From: an uncultured Pelagibacteraceae bacterium
GTDB lineage: Bacteria; Pseudomonadota; Alphaproteobacteria; Pelagibacterales; Pelagibacteraceae
DNA: 64,000 nt
Assembly: GCA_902574685.1 (NCBI GenBank)
Contig: CACGOO010000003.1
Span: 1-64,000 of the forward strand
Direction: 5' to 3'
The number at the start of each line of letters is the position of its first letter. Within the stretch, counting starts at the first letter, position 1. The position numbers were made by a program, and so were the translations under genes. This document shows, in pieces, positions 35,776 through 44,077 of this stretch. Below the pieces are notes generated by a model. It ran no database searches and was not told the DNA's origin. It saw nothing but the letters and a program-made list of their open reading frames with translations.

Positions 35776-37080
35776 TTGGATTTAATAAACGACAATTTCT
35801 GTGGATGGACAAGACAACTTCCTGAAAGAAGTAATTTTAAATTACTAGATCAAGACATTTACTGTGATTATTTAATTGTAGGGGCTGGGTATACAGGATT
35901 ATCAGCTGCTAGAAAACTTTCAGATATAATGAAAGATAAAAAAATTATTCTCATTGATGCACAGTTAGCGGGCGAGGGTGGAAGTTCAAGAAATTCTGGC
36001 TATCTAGTTGATACTACATTAAATGATGGTTTTACATCTAACAGCGATAAAGAGAATTATGTAAAAAAAACAAAAATATATCACTTGGGTATAGAAGCTG
36101 TTAGAAAATTTATAAAAGAATATCAGGTCGATTGTGATTGGAACGAATGTGGAAAATATTTTGCTTCTTCTAAAGAGCAAGATGAGACAAAAGCTCAATC
36201 GTTCAGCAAATTATTAAATAGTCTTGGTTTTAAAAATAAAATTTTATTTAACAAAGAGTTAACTGAAAAATTGGGAACGCCTTTTTATAAAATTGGAGTT
36301 TTTACCTCAGGAGGAATTCTTTTAAACCCTGGTAAATTAGCTAGAGCAATGGTTGATTCATTGCCAGATAATGTAAAATTATATGAAAATTCTCAAATTT
36401 ATAATTGGAAAAAGATTAATAACAAAATTGAATGCTTTACAAAAAAGCACAAAATAACTACTAAAAAAATTATTTTTTGCACAAATGGTTTTTTGAAATA
36501 TTTTAATGTAAAAAAAAATTATAGTTTCCCAATCACATTAACTGCTAGTCTCACGAGAAAACTCACAGATAAAGAATTTAAAGATATAGGTTCTCCAAAA
36601 GAGTGGGGTGTTCTTCCTATAAGACCAATGGGTGCTACTATAAGAATGACTAAAGATAGGAGAATACTTATAAGAAATACTGCAGAGTTAAGAAACCCTT
36701 TTTCAATGAATAGAAATGAATTAAATAAAAGAGCTGCAATTCATAAAGAAGGCATCAAAAAAAGATTTAAACAATTACCTGATAATATAATAGAGAGCAG
36801 TTGGTCGGGAATTGTATGTAGAAGTGGTAATAGCTCTCAAATATTTGAAAAAATTGATGATAATATTTTTAGCGCAGGCTGTTACAATGGATCTGGCATT
36901 GGAGTAGGAACACTATTCGGTGAACAAATAGCCTTAATGGCCTCTAATCAACAATCTAATGAAATTGAAGTAATACAACAAAGAAAAAAACCAAACTGGT
37001 TACCACCACAACCCTTTTTAAATTTGGGAATTTACACTAGATTAGCTTACGAAAGGATAAAAGCTCAAACTGAAATTTAA
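35776..37080 (+). CDS. FAD-dependent oxidoreductase of the DAO family
   Basis: A 434-residue flavoprotein. The dinucleotide fold YLIVGAGYTGLSAARKL is near residue 31, followed by DAQLAGEGGSSRNSGY as in DadA, glycine oxidase and PuuB-like enzymes, and a C-terminal FSAGCYNGSGIGVGTLFG loop. Enzymes of this type oxidise secondary or primary amines. The gene starts 31 bases after xsc on the same strand (TTG start), so an aminosulfonate such as taurine or N-methyltaurine is a candidate substrate; the TauY subunit of taurine dehydrogenase is also FAD-dependent. That link is inference. Confidence 0.85.
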   Translation: MDLINDNFCGWTRQLPERSNFKLLDQDIYCDYLIVGAGYTGLSAARKLSDIMKDKKIILIDAQLAGEGGSSRNSGYLVDTTLNDGFTSNSDKENYVKKTKIYHLGIEAVRKFIKEYQVDCDWNECGKYFASSKEQDETKAQSFSKLLNSLGFKNKILFNKELTEKLGTPFYKIGVFTSGGILLNPGKLARAMVDSLPDNVKLYENSQIYNWKKINNKIECFTKKHKITTKKIIFCTNGFLKYFNVKKNYSFPITLTASLTRKLTDKEFKDIGSPKEWGVLPIRPMGATIRMTKDRRILIRNTAELRNPFSMNRNELNKRAAIHKEGIKKRFKQLPDNIIESSWSGIVCRSGNSSQIFEKIDDNIFSAGCYNGSGIGVGTLFGEQIALMASNQQSNEIEVIQQRKKPNWLPPQPFLNLGIYTRLAYERIKAQTEI

Positions 37081-37286
37081 TGAAAAAAAATTTAAAGCTT
37101 ATAGTTTTTTTAGTATTAGGAATTATTGCTCTTTACATCTCAACTAACTATTATAATGATTTTAATAGAAGCAAAACTATTAAAGCATGTATAATTGGAA
37201 AAGCTGAATTAGATTCTAAAAAAGCTAAAGAAGACAGATTATCAAATGAACAAATTAAAAAATTTTGTGAAGATCAAATAAAATGA
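37080..37286 (+). CDS. Small membrane-anchored protein, 68 residues
   Basis: Begins in the stop codon of the DAO gene (TAATG) and its own stop overlaps the next gene by four bases (ATGA). An N-terminal anchor or uncleaved signal (residues 6-23) is followed by a hydrophilic tail with two Cys (KACIIGKAEL and KKFCEDQIK). The Cys pair and anchor suggest a periplasmic disulfide-bearing peptide. No family recognised; tight coupling suggests a role with the flavoprotein or the aminotransferase. Confidence 0.65.
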   Translation: MKKNLKLIVFLVLGIIALYISTNYYNDFNRSKTIKACIIGKAELDSKKAKEDRLSNEQIKKFCEDQIK

Positions 37287-38431
37287 TGAAAAAATCAAAA
37301 AGATCAGATGTTGATCCATTTATTGTAATGGATGTAATGGAGTCTGCTAGAATTGCTGAAGAAAAAGGTAAAGATATAATTCATATGGAGGTAGGGCAGC
37401 CGGGAACACCAGCACCTAAGATTGCGAAAGATTATATTACAAATGAGATAAATAAAAATAATCTTGGTTACACAGTATCACTTGGTCTACCAGCTTTAAG
37501 AACAAAAATTTCAAAATTATATGGAGATTGGTACAATTTAGATTTAAATCCAAATAGAATAGTAGTTACAACAGGGTCTTCCGGAGCCTTTATATTATCG
37601 TTTTCTGCATTGTTTGACAGTGGAGACAGAGTTGGAATTGGATCTCCAAGTTATCCTAGCTATAGACAAATACTTAAATCACTAAGTTTGGAAACTGTAG
37701 ATATTCAAACCAAACTTCAAAATAGATTTCAACCTGTTCCAGAAGATATTACAAATAATAATTTAAATGGAATTCTTGTTGCATCACCTGCAAATCCAAC
37801 TGGATCTATGCTGGATAAACAATCTTTAGAGAATTTAATTTACACTGCAAATGAGAATAATGTAAGTTTCATTAGTGATGAAATTTATCATGGAATTCAA
37901 TATGAAAATAATCCAACATCAGCTTTAGAGATAACTGATAATTGCTATGTAATTAATTCTTTTTCAAAATACTTTTCCATGACTGGTTGGAGAATAGGGT
38001 GGATGGTTGTACCAGAAGATCATGTCAGACAAGTAGAAAGACTTTCACAAAATTTGTTTGTTTGTCCTCCACATGCAAGTCAAGTTACAGCTCTTGCTTC
38101 TTTAGATGCAAATGTAGAGTTACAATCGAATGTTGAGGTATATAAAAAAAATAGAGAGATACTTTTAGAAGAATTACCAAAAGCAGGATTAAAAAAGTTT
38201 TCACCACCTGATGGAGCTTTTTACATTTATGTTGATATATCTGAATATTCAAATGATAGCTTAGCTTTTTGTAAAAAAGTTTTAGATGAAGCAAATGTTG
38301 CTATAACACCAGGAATTGATTTTGATCAAAAAAGAGGAAATTCTACTATCCGATTCTCATATGCCAGAAGCACAAAAGATATAATTGAAGGTGCTAAGAG
38401 AATTAAAGATTTTATGTCTAAAAATTATTAA
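37283..38431 (+). CDS. Class I/II pyridoxal-phosphate aminotransferase
   Basis: A 382-residue fold-type I aminotransferase. HMEVGQPGTPAP is the substrate-contact start, ASPANPTGS the PLP-facing Asn block, FISDEIYHGIQY the Asp/Tyr region, and SFSKYFSMTGWRIGW contains the PLP Lys. It resembles AspC-like or alanine/tyrosine-type enzymes. As the last gene of the xsc-DAO-small protein run, it could transaminate cysteate to sulfopyruvate or handle an ordinary amino acid; sequence alone does not decide. A terminator follows at once. Confidence 0.88.
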   Translation: MMKKSKRSDVDPFIVMDVMESARIAEEKGKDIIHMEVGQPGTPAPKIAKDYITNEINKNNLGYTVSLGLPALRTKISKLYGDWYNLDLNPNRIVVTTGSSGAFILSFSALFDSGDRVGIGSPSYPSYRQILKSLSLETVDIQTKLQNRFQPVPEDITNNNLNGILVASPANPTGSMLDKQSLENLIYTANENNVSFISDEIYHGIQYENNPTSALEITDNCYVINSFSKYFSMTGWRIGWMVVPEDHVRQVERLSQNLFVCPPHASQVTALASLDANVELQSNVEVYKKNREILLEELPKAGLKKFSPPDGAFYIYVDISEYSNDSLAFCKKVLDEANVAITPGIDFDQKRGNSTIRFSYARSTKDIIEGAKRIKDFMSKNY

Positions 38432-38477
38432 AAGGGGTCAGCTCAATTGGTTATTACCAAAAGAGCTCCCCTTTTTT
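38430..38477 (+). terminator. Intrinsic terminator of the xsc run
   Basis: AAAAGGGG-TC-AGCTC pairs with GAGCTCCCCTTTTTT (38463-38477); the TC is a bulge. The stem is GC-rich and a run of six T follows. It starts at the aminotransferase stop codon, so it ends the xsc-DAO-aminotransferase transcript. Confidence 0.88.
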
Positions 38478-38777
38478 ATGCCATTTTGGCCAAATCCATC
38501 AAATGGATTTAGTTTGTGTTATTTTAATATGTGATATCTCACCAGCTAAGTGTCAGGTGGCGTTATTCTAAGCATTTGCACCTCCTTCACTTATAAAAAT
38601 AAGTTTAAGGAAGGTTGTATTCAACAAATTTATTTCTATTTTTTATAAATAAATTATTTGAATACAACCTATCTCTTTAGTAGATTCTCGATATCAAAAT
38701 AATAAAAATATTCCAAAACTCTTAAATGAAACTTATGTCACAGAGACAGACAATAAATATATTTGTAATTAAATCTC
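38478..38777 (+). ncRNA. Structured gene-free region, candidate small RNA
   Basis: The only stretch over 300 bases without a gene (about 345 from the aminotransferase stop to 38778). It contains several hairpins in series: 38492-38510 (eight pairs, loop CAA), a GTCAGGTG / GCACCT pairing near 38550-38585, a CCTTCACTTAT / ATAAGTTTAAGG pairing near 38584-38610, and a 24-base-arm hairpin at 38612-38670. No tRNA, tmRNA, RNase P, SRP or known riboswitch core was recognised. Retention in such a compact genome suggests function; strand and boundaries are guesses. Confidence 0.4.
38612..38670. repeat. Long inverted repeat (24-base arms, 11-base loop)
   Basis: Left arm 38612-38635 and right arm 38647-38670 are complementary over 24 bases except two mismatched pairs; the outer 13 (AGGTTGTATTCAA / TTGAATACAACCT) are perfect. 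The loop contains a T-run. No strong U-run follows, so it is not a standard terminator. It could close a small RNA or serve as a processing site. Confidence 0.85.
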
Positions 38778-38969
38778 ATGAAAACAATATTTGTTATTGG
38801 ATCAAAAAAACATACTTTAAAATACACTAGAAAAATGCCAGAAGGTGAAGTTAAGAAAATGAAATCTTTTGTTACAAACAAAGGACAGAAGCTTGAAAAA
38901 ACTTCAAAATTTAAAATTTTAAAAATCTCAGACGATAAAACTTCAAGAACTTTCAAAATCAGTCTTTAA
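38778..38969 (+). CDS. Unknown basic protein, 63 residues
   Basis: A small soluble Lys-rich protein (MKTIFVIGSKKHTLKY start, MPEGEVKKMKSFVTNKGQK centre, a Ser/Thr-rich end). No signal or helix for membranes. It stops eight bases before the photolyase gene. No family recognised. The alternating hydrophobic pattern could be a small beta-rich fold. The upstream region holds the structured RNA candidate, which could act as its leader. Confidence 0.6.
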   Translation: MKTIFVIGSKKHTLKYTRKMPEGEVKKMKSFVTNKGQKLEKTSKFKILKISDDKTSRTFKISL

Positions 38970-38977
38970 TTATTAAA

Positions 38978-40435
38978 ATGAACAAAATCGTATGGTTTAG
39001 GAACGATCTACGTATATCTAATAATGATGCATTTAATGAGGCTGTAAAATCAGGAAAGATTTTACCAATTTACATATTTGATAGAGAATATCACAAATTA
39101 CCTACATCAAGCTCATTCCATCTAGATTTTTTAAAATCATCATTAGACGATTTATCAAAAACACTAAGTGAAAAATATAATGCTAAACTCAATATATATT
39201 ACGGAGATACATTAGAAATTTTAAGTCATTTAACTAATAAATTTAAAATAAATGAGGTTTATTCAAATATAATATTCAAGAACATGTATATAACTAACTT
39301 AGATAAAGAAGTTAGTTTTTTATTTAAAGAAAAAAATATTAATTGGAAAATATCAAATCAATTTGGTGTTCAATTAAATCATAGAATAAGAAATAAATGG
39401 TCATATAACTGGAATAAATTTATAGATAGTGAAAGCGTAAATTCAAATTTAAATTGCGAGTTTATTTCAGATAATTATGTAGAAGATTTATCAAAATTAG
39501 AAACAAATAATTTAGAAAATGGAAAAATTCAAATTGGTGGAAGACAAAACGCACTTCAACTTTTAGATTCTTTCCTTAATGACAGATCAGAAAATTACCA
39601 AAAAGAAATGTCTTCACCAATAACTGGAGAAACTTCTTGTTCTAGATTAAGCCCTCATATTGCATTCGGAAATATTTCTATTAAAGAAATTTTTAAAAAA
39701 ACTAACGATAAGTTAAAATACAATTTATCTTTTTCAAAAAAGAAATCCTTAATTGCTTTTAAAAGTCGATTAGCCTGGCACTGTCATTTTATTCAAAAAT
39801 TGTATGATGAACCAGAAATTGAATTTAGAAATATGAATAGCGCTTATAATGGAATAAGAGAAAATTATTTTAATGAAGATTATCATTTAGCTTGGAAAAA
39901 TGGAACTACTGGTTATCCATTTGTTGATGCTTGCATGAGGTACCTTAGAAGTAATGGATGGATTAATTTTAGAATGAGAGCAATGTTAGTTTCATTTGCG
40001 TCTTATCAATTATGGCTTGATTGGAAAAAAACATCAAAACATTTAGCAAAATTATTTACAGATTATGAGCCAGGTATTCATTATTCACAATTTCAAATGC
40101 AATCAGGAACAACAGGAATAAATTCAATAAGAATTTACAATCCAATTAAACAATCAATTGATCAAGATCCTACAGGAGATTTTATTAAAAAATGGGTTCC
40201 AGAATTAAAAAATGTTCCTGGAAAATTAGTTCACGAACCTTGGAAATTAACATTTATTGAACAAAAGGGAATAAATTTAGAAATTGGTAAAGATTATCCA
40301 TCACCAATAGTTGATAATAAAATATCGACTAAAATTGCTAAGGAAAAAATCTGGAATGTTAAGAAAACAACAGAAGCAAAAATTATTTCAGCTGAAGTAT
40401 TAAATAAACACGCGAGCTTATCTCAAAGAAGATAA
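38978..40435 (+). CDS. phrB: Deoxyribodipyrimidine photolyase / cryptochrome family protein
   Basis: A 485-residue blue-light flavoprotein that repairs cyclobutane pyrimidine dimers. The N-terminal photolyase domain starts MNKIVWFRNDLRISNN; the FAD-binding C-terminal half has TSCSRLSPHIAFGNIS, GTTGYPFVDACMRYLRSNGW, RMRAMLVSFASYQLW and the region around NPIKQSIDQDPTGDF. The usual tryptophans of the electron-transfer chain are plausible. DNA repair is the expected role in sunlit surface water; a cryptochrome-like sensor is less likely. Confidence 0.92.
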   Translation: MNKIVWFRNDLRISNNDAFNEAVKSGKILPIYIFDREYHKLPTSSSFHLDFLKSSLDDLSKTLSEKYNAKLNIYYGDTLEILSHLTNKFKINEVYSNIIFKNMYITNLDKEVSFLFKEKNINWKISNQFGVQLNHRIRNKWSYNWNKFIDSESVNSNLNCEFISDNYVEDLSKLETNNLENGKIQIGGRQNALQLLDSFLNDRSENYQKEMSSPITGETSCSRLSPHIAFGNISIKEIFKKTNDKLKYNLSFSKKKSLIAFKSRLAWHCHFIQKLYDEPEIEFRNMNSAYNGIRENYFNEDYHLAWKNGTTGYPFVDACMRYLRSNGWINFRMRAMLVSFASYQLWLDWKKTSKHLAKLFTDYEPGIHYSQFQMQSGTTGINSIRIYNPIKQSIDQDPTGDFIKKWVPELKNVPGKLVHEPWKLTFIEQKGINLEIGKDYPSPIVDNKISTKIAKEKIWNVKKTTEAKIISAEVLNKHASLSQRR

Positions 40436-40438
40436 AGT

Positions 40439-40576
40439 TTAATTACCGTAAGGAATTCCAACTAATTTTCCATTTTCATTATAAAAATAAAAAAAGTTGG
40501 GGTTTATTACTTTTGGCTTTTTTGAAAGCGTTTTAGATTTACTTGTTGATTTATTTTTTTTTAATTTACGTTTCAC
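40439..40576 (-). CDS. Possible small basic protein, 45 residues
   Basis: From a GTG at 40574-40576, the reverse strand encodes a Lys/Ser-rich N-terminal half (KRKLKKNKSTSKSK) and a C-terminal segment PNFFYFYNENGKLVGIPYGN. The two-part composition, with a hydrophobic-aromatic tail ending in a Gly-rich turn, looks non-random. It stops three bases beyond the photolyase stop (convergent). No ribosome-binding site was seen and the start is GTG, so confidence is moderate. Confidence 0.4.
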   Translation of the reverse strand: MKRKLKKNKSTSKSKTLSKKPKVINPNFFYFYNENGKLVGIPYGN

Positions 40577-40687
40577 AGCAAATAAATACTAAAAAAAATT
40601 AAGTAAACTATTGATAACTTTTCAACCCAGATATGCATTTATTCTTAATCAATAAATTCAAATTAAGTATATCTATTCATTTTACTT

Positions 40688-43279
40688 ATGAAATTATCTG
40701 AATTATTTCAGCAAAATGGCTTTGATTTAGGAAATCTAAAAGAATCTTTTGGACTAATAGATGGAATATCAGAGCACATAATGGCTGCAAGTGATGAAGT
40801 TTTAGCAAAGCAGCATCAAATTTCAGAAAACATTTATTTTTTAATTAAAGGCAAAGCTACATTTACCAAGTATTTTGAAACTAAATCTATAACCTTTGCA
40901 AAAATAACAAAGCCTGCAACACCATTAGGTATATCTGGACTTAATCAACCCAATAGATTTATGGGTGAAATTTTTATCGAAGGTGGAACAGAATATATCT
41001 CAATAAAACTAGATGATTTGAGAGATTTACAACAAAAAAATAGTAAACTTATTTCAACATTATACTCAGCCATTTCGTTTTTTTCTTTCCAACTGCTTGT
41101 CTCTTCAAGAAATTTAAACACTTTGTATAAAGATGATGAAATACAAATTTCTCCAGGCATCCCTTCAGAAAAAAGTATTACAAATATACATAGAATTAAA
41201 TCTGCTACTTTTTTCTCAACACTTACTGATGATGACTTAGAAAAGTTTATTAAATTAGGTAATATTAAGATGTATTCATCAAATCAATATATAGTTAAAG
41301 AGGGAGATGTATCTAAAGGTTTAAAGATATTATTAAGTGGTAAAGTTGATGGCTTATTCCACAACTTTATTAATGGAAAAATAAGAAGAAATTTTAGAAC
41401 TCTAACTAGAGCTGGTATTGCGCTAACTTTATCTTCCGGGAAAGGAGATTTTTTTAATCCATATACAATTAAATCTACCAGGGATACAAAAGTTTTACAT
41501 ATTTCTAACGAAGCACTTGAAAATCTGATTATTTCTGATCCTGAATTATCAATAAAGATTTTCAAAAGACAATTGTGGCAGCTAGGACGTTTCCAACAAA
41601 GTGCAACTGGTCTAACAAAATATTCAGCGGAAAACGAATTAGAATTTGTTAATTTATTATTGAAAGATAATACTGCAAGAATACCTGCTAGTTCTAAGTT
41701 ATATAGTATTCCACATTTATTGAAGAGTACTCATACTTATGCAATGGCATTTGATGTGGTTTACGAACTACTTATTAAAGGAAATGAGATAGAAAAATCA
41801 TTATCTAGTTTAATAAAAGACACCTTAAATAATTTAGAAAGAGAGTCTCGTTTCCACAGCCAATTAAATATTATTTATAATAGAGTTTCAAATTCTTCTA
41901 GTAATTCAGATAAAACAAAATTAAGAGAGTTAACCAATTCAAATTTCACCAAAGCTTTTGATAATGTTAAATATGTAATTAAGGGTTGGGAAAATTTGCC
42001 AGATGAACCAACAAATATTTTTTTTTATAATCACTTAGCAGCTATAGATGATAATCAGCTTGCAAATGGACATTCATTTTCAATCGACAGTCATTTCATC
42101 AGTTCAAAAATATTACATCCAAAATATAATGATGGAGGCCAACGTATCGTTAGAACAAGTCGGAACACAGAATTTTGGAGATATAATTACTATGAAAATT
42201 TAGATTACATTTTTGTTCATACCCCAGAGTCTGATAAGTTGGACGAAAGCGAAGAGGAAAAGAAATTAAGAAAACAAAAGCTTTTTGATGAAGCACAAAA
42301 GGTATTTAATCAAAAACAACCGATTGTAATTGCCCCCGAAGGAACATCAGAAACAGAAGATAATAAAACAATAACATCTCCAGGACCATTTAAATCTGGA
42401 GCATTTAACCTTGCATTTAAACTTAGCCCAAAACCAAAACTTATTCCAATTGCCCTTGCTAATTTTGATTATCCAGTTTCTAAAACAATATATTCAGCAG
42501 TTATTAAGGAGCCAATAACTATAAGTGATCATGTCAAAGATCCAGAAAATCAAGATGAAATGAAAAACTTCTTAGATAATTACAGAACCAAATTTAGATC
42601 CTATGTTGAAGAAGCTATTGATTTAGCTAAAAATGTTCAAGACAACATAGATAAAATAGAGAATTTGAAAACTAATGTAAATTTAGTGAGTCCAGTTGAA
42701 GAAGAGTTTGAATTAGATGTTAGAGAATTGGAACATAATTCTTTTCAACAGACAAAAACAAATAACAGTGTTGCTTTGTATGGTAGTTCAACTTTTAAAA
42801 TGTGGGATAATGCCAAAAACGATTTATCAATAAATAATCTTTATAATTTAGGTTTTGGTGGCTCAACCTTAGTCTCTTGTAGAAGATATTTTGATAGATT
42901 AGTTGCTCCTTTAAACCCATCTAATCTTTTCTTTTATGCCGGAGATAATGACATTGGTTATGGAATGGATAGCGATGAATTGTTAAAAGAATTTTTATTA
43001 TTTTCTAATCAAGTTGAAGAAAAACTACCAAGAGCGAAATGTTTTTTTATATCTATTAAACCCAGTCCTTTTAGGAGAGATCTTATGACAACAATTTTAG
43101 ATGCTAATTCAAAGATAAAAAAACACTTAACCAATTTAAAAATGTGGGATTATATTGATATTACAACACCCATGATAAATGCAGGTTATGATAAGTTTTA
43201 CGATGAAGATCCACTACATATGAACGAACTTGGATATAGTTTATTAAGTAAACTTGTAAGAGATAAAATTTACAATTAA
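40688..43279 (+). CDS. Three-part fusion: two cNMP-binding-like domains, PlsC-like acyltransferase, SGNH hydrolase
   Basis: An 863-residue protein with no signal peptide or clear membrane segment. Residues about 30-150 and 171-285 read as two cyclic-nucleotide-binding-like beta barrels (second: SSNQYIVKEGDVSKGLKILLSGKV). Residues about 420-600 carry acyltransferase motifs HLAAID (H-x4-D near 448) and APEGTSE (PEGT near 549). Residues 690-863 have the SGNH blocks: GSST near 698 (possible Ser nucleophile), GFGGS near 721, GDND near 751 and DPLHMNELGY near 840. The fusion suggests lipid acyl transfer and hydrolysis under small-molecule control. The order is unusual; substrate and ligand are unknown. 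Confidence 0.8.
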   Translation: MKLSELFQQNGFDLGNLKESFGLIDGISEHIMAASDEVLAKQHQISENIYFLIKGKATFTKYFETKSITFAKITKPATPLGISGLNQPNRFMGEIFIEGGTEYISIKLDDLRDLQQKNSKLISTLYSAISFFSFQLLVSSRNLNTLYKDDEIQISPGIPSEKSITNIHRIKSATFFSTLTDDDLEKFIKLGNIKMYSSNQYIVKEGDVSKGLKILLSGKVDGLFHNFINGKIRRNFRTLTRAGIALTLSSGKGDFFNPYTIKSTRDTKVLHISNEALENLIISDPELSIKIFKRQLWQLGRFQQSATGLTKYSAENELEFVNLLLKDNTARIPASSKLYSIPHLLKSTHTYAMAFDVVYELLIKGNEIEKSLSSLIKDTLNNLERESRFHSQLNIIYNRVSNSSSNSDKTKLRELTNSNFTKAFDNVKYVIKGWENLPDEPTNIFFYNHLAAIDDNQLANGHSFSIDSHFISSKILHPKYNDGGQRIVRTSRNTEFWRYNYYENLDYIFVHTPESDKLDESEEEKKLRKQKLFDEAQKVFNQKQPIVIAPEGTSETEDNKTITSPGPFKSGAFNLAFKLSPKPKLIPIALANFDYPVSKTIYSAVIKEPITISDHVKDPENQDEMKNFLDNYRTKFRSYVEEAIDLAKNVQDNIDKIENLKTNVNLVSPVEEEFELDVRELEHNSFQQTKTNNSVALYGSSTFKMWDNAKNDLSINNLYNLGFGGSTLVSCRRYFDRLVAPLNPSNLFFYAGDNDIGYGMDSDELLKEFLLFSNQVEEKLPRAKCFFISIKPSPFRRDLMTTILDANSKIKKHLTNLKMWDYIDITTPMINAGYDKFYDEDPLHMNELGYSLLSKLVRDKIYN

Positions 43280-43287
43280 TATTTTTA

Positions 43288-43833
43288 ATGAGTTTTAAAA
43301 AATATCTATGGAAATGTAGATTGTTAGTCCTCAATACGCCTAATTATAGTCATCCAGAATATAAAAGATCAAAAGATTTGTATCAAAAAGAAATTAAAGG
43401 CTTCCACAAAAGATATATAAAATTAGTTACAAAATTAGATAAATCAAAAAAATTTAAAGTTACTTTAATTGGTTTTGATGGCACAAAAAAAATTGAGTTA
43501 GATAAAGTATATACAAAAAAAATCTTTGATATAGTTGATAAAATGCCAATGAATAAACTAATCAAAGATAAAAAATTTAAACCATTAAATCTTTCTTTAT
43601 TTTCAGATTATAAACCAGAGACAACCTTAAAGGGCTTAGGATTTAAAGATAAAGAAAAAGCATTGTTTACTGTTTCAGCCATAAAAAAGAGACCAATAAA
43701 ATATCAAGTAAATGTTATTGCAACTATGCTAGGTAGGGCTAAGAATCATCCAAATAAAACAAAAGACATGAATGATGCAATAATTGTATTTAACAAATGG
43801 ATGGAAAATTATAAGAAAAATAAAAAAAAATGA
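43288..43833 (+). CDS. Unknown basic protein, 181 residues, DUF4174-like N-terminus
   Basis: Begins eight bases after the large fusion gene. The N-terminal 75 residues (KYLWKCRLLVLNTPNYSHPEY, then KKFKVTLIGFDG) resemble DUF4174, a thioredoxin-like domain. The C-terminal 60 residues (KYQVNVIATMLGRAKNHPNK and an amphipathic helix) look like a separate helical module. No signal peptide. The family link of the first half is moderate; the second half was not recognised. Confidence 0.65.
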   Translation: MSFKKYLWKCRLLVLNTPNYSHPEYKRSKDLYQKEIKGFHKRYIKLVTKLDKSKKFKVTLIGFDGTKKIELDKVYTKKIFDIVDKMPMNKLIKDKKFKPLNLSLFSDYKPETTLKGLGFKDKEKALFTVSAIKKRPIKYQVNVIATMLGRAKNHPNKTKDMNDAIIVFNKWMENYKKNKKK

Positions 43834-44027
43834 TTGAATTTTTATTTAAAGTATCGCTTTTAATCCTTGGTTTAATAGTAATTAGGTTTGGTATAATTCA
43901 GATTAGAAAGTACAAAAAGGGAGAAATTAGATCAAAGAATAATATTTTTAGTCAAATTTCATTTTTAATTTTCTTTGCAGCAATTATAGGGTTGGTTATT
44001 TATTCAATATTAGGCTTACTTGATTAA
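43830..44027 (+). CDS. Small two-helix membrane protein, 65 residues
   Basis: Overlaps the previous gene by four bases (ATGA). Two hydrophobic helices (residues 4-23 and 42-62) flank a basic loop, RKYKKGEIRSKNN, giving a hairpin topology with the loop in the cytoplasm. No family recognised. Coupled to the DUF4174-like protein. Confidence 0.65.
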   Translation: MIEFLFKVSLLILGLIVIRFGIIQIRKYKKGEIRSKNNIFSQISFLIFFAAIIGLVIYSILGLLD

Positions 44028-44077
44028 GCTAATTTATCTCATATTATAATTTTTAAATTCTAATAAAGAGCTTGATT

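Noticed and set aside
44072..44077. TTG start for the FG-GAP protein
   Set aside because: The ATG six bases later gives a better signal peptide; the extra two residues add nothing.
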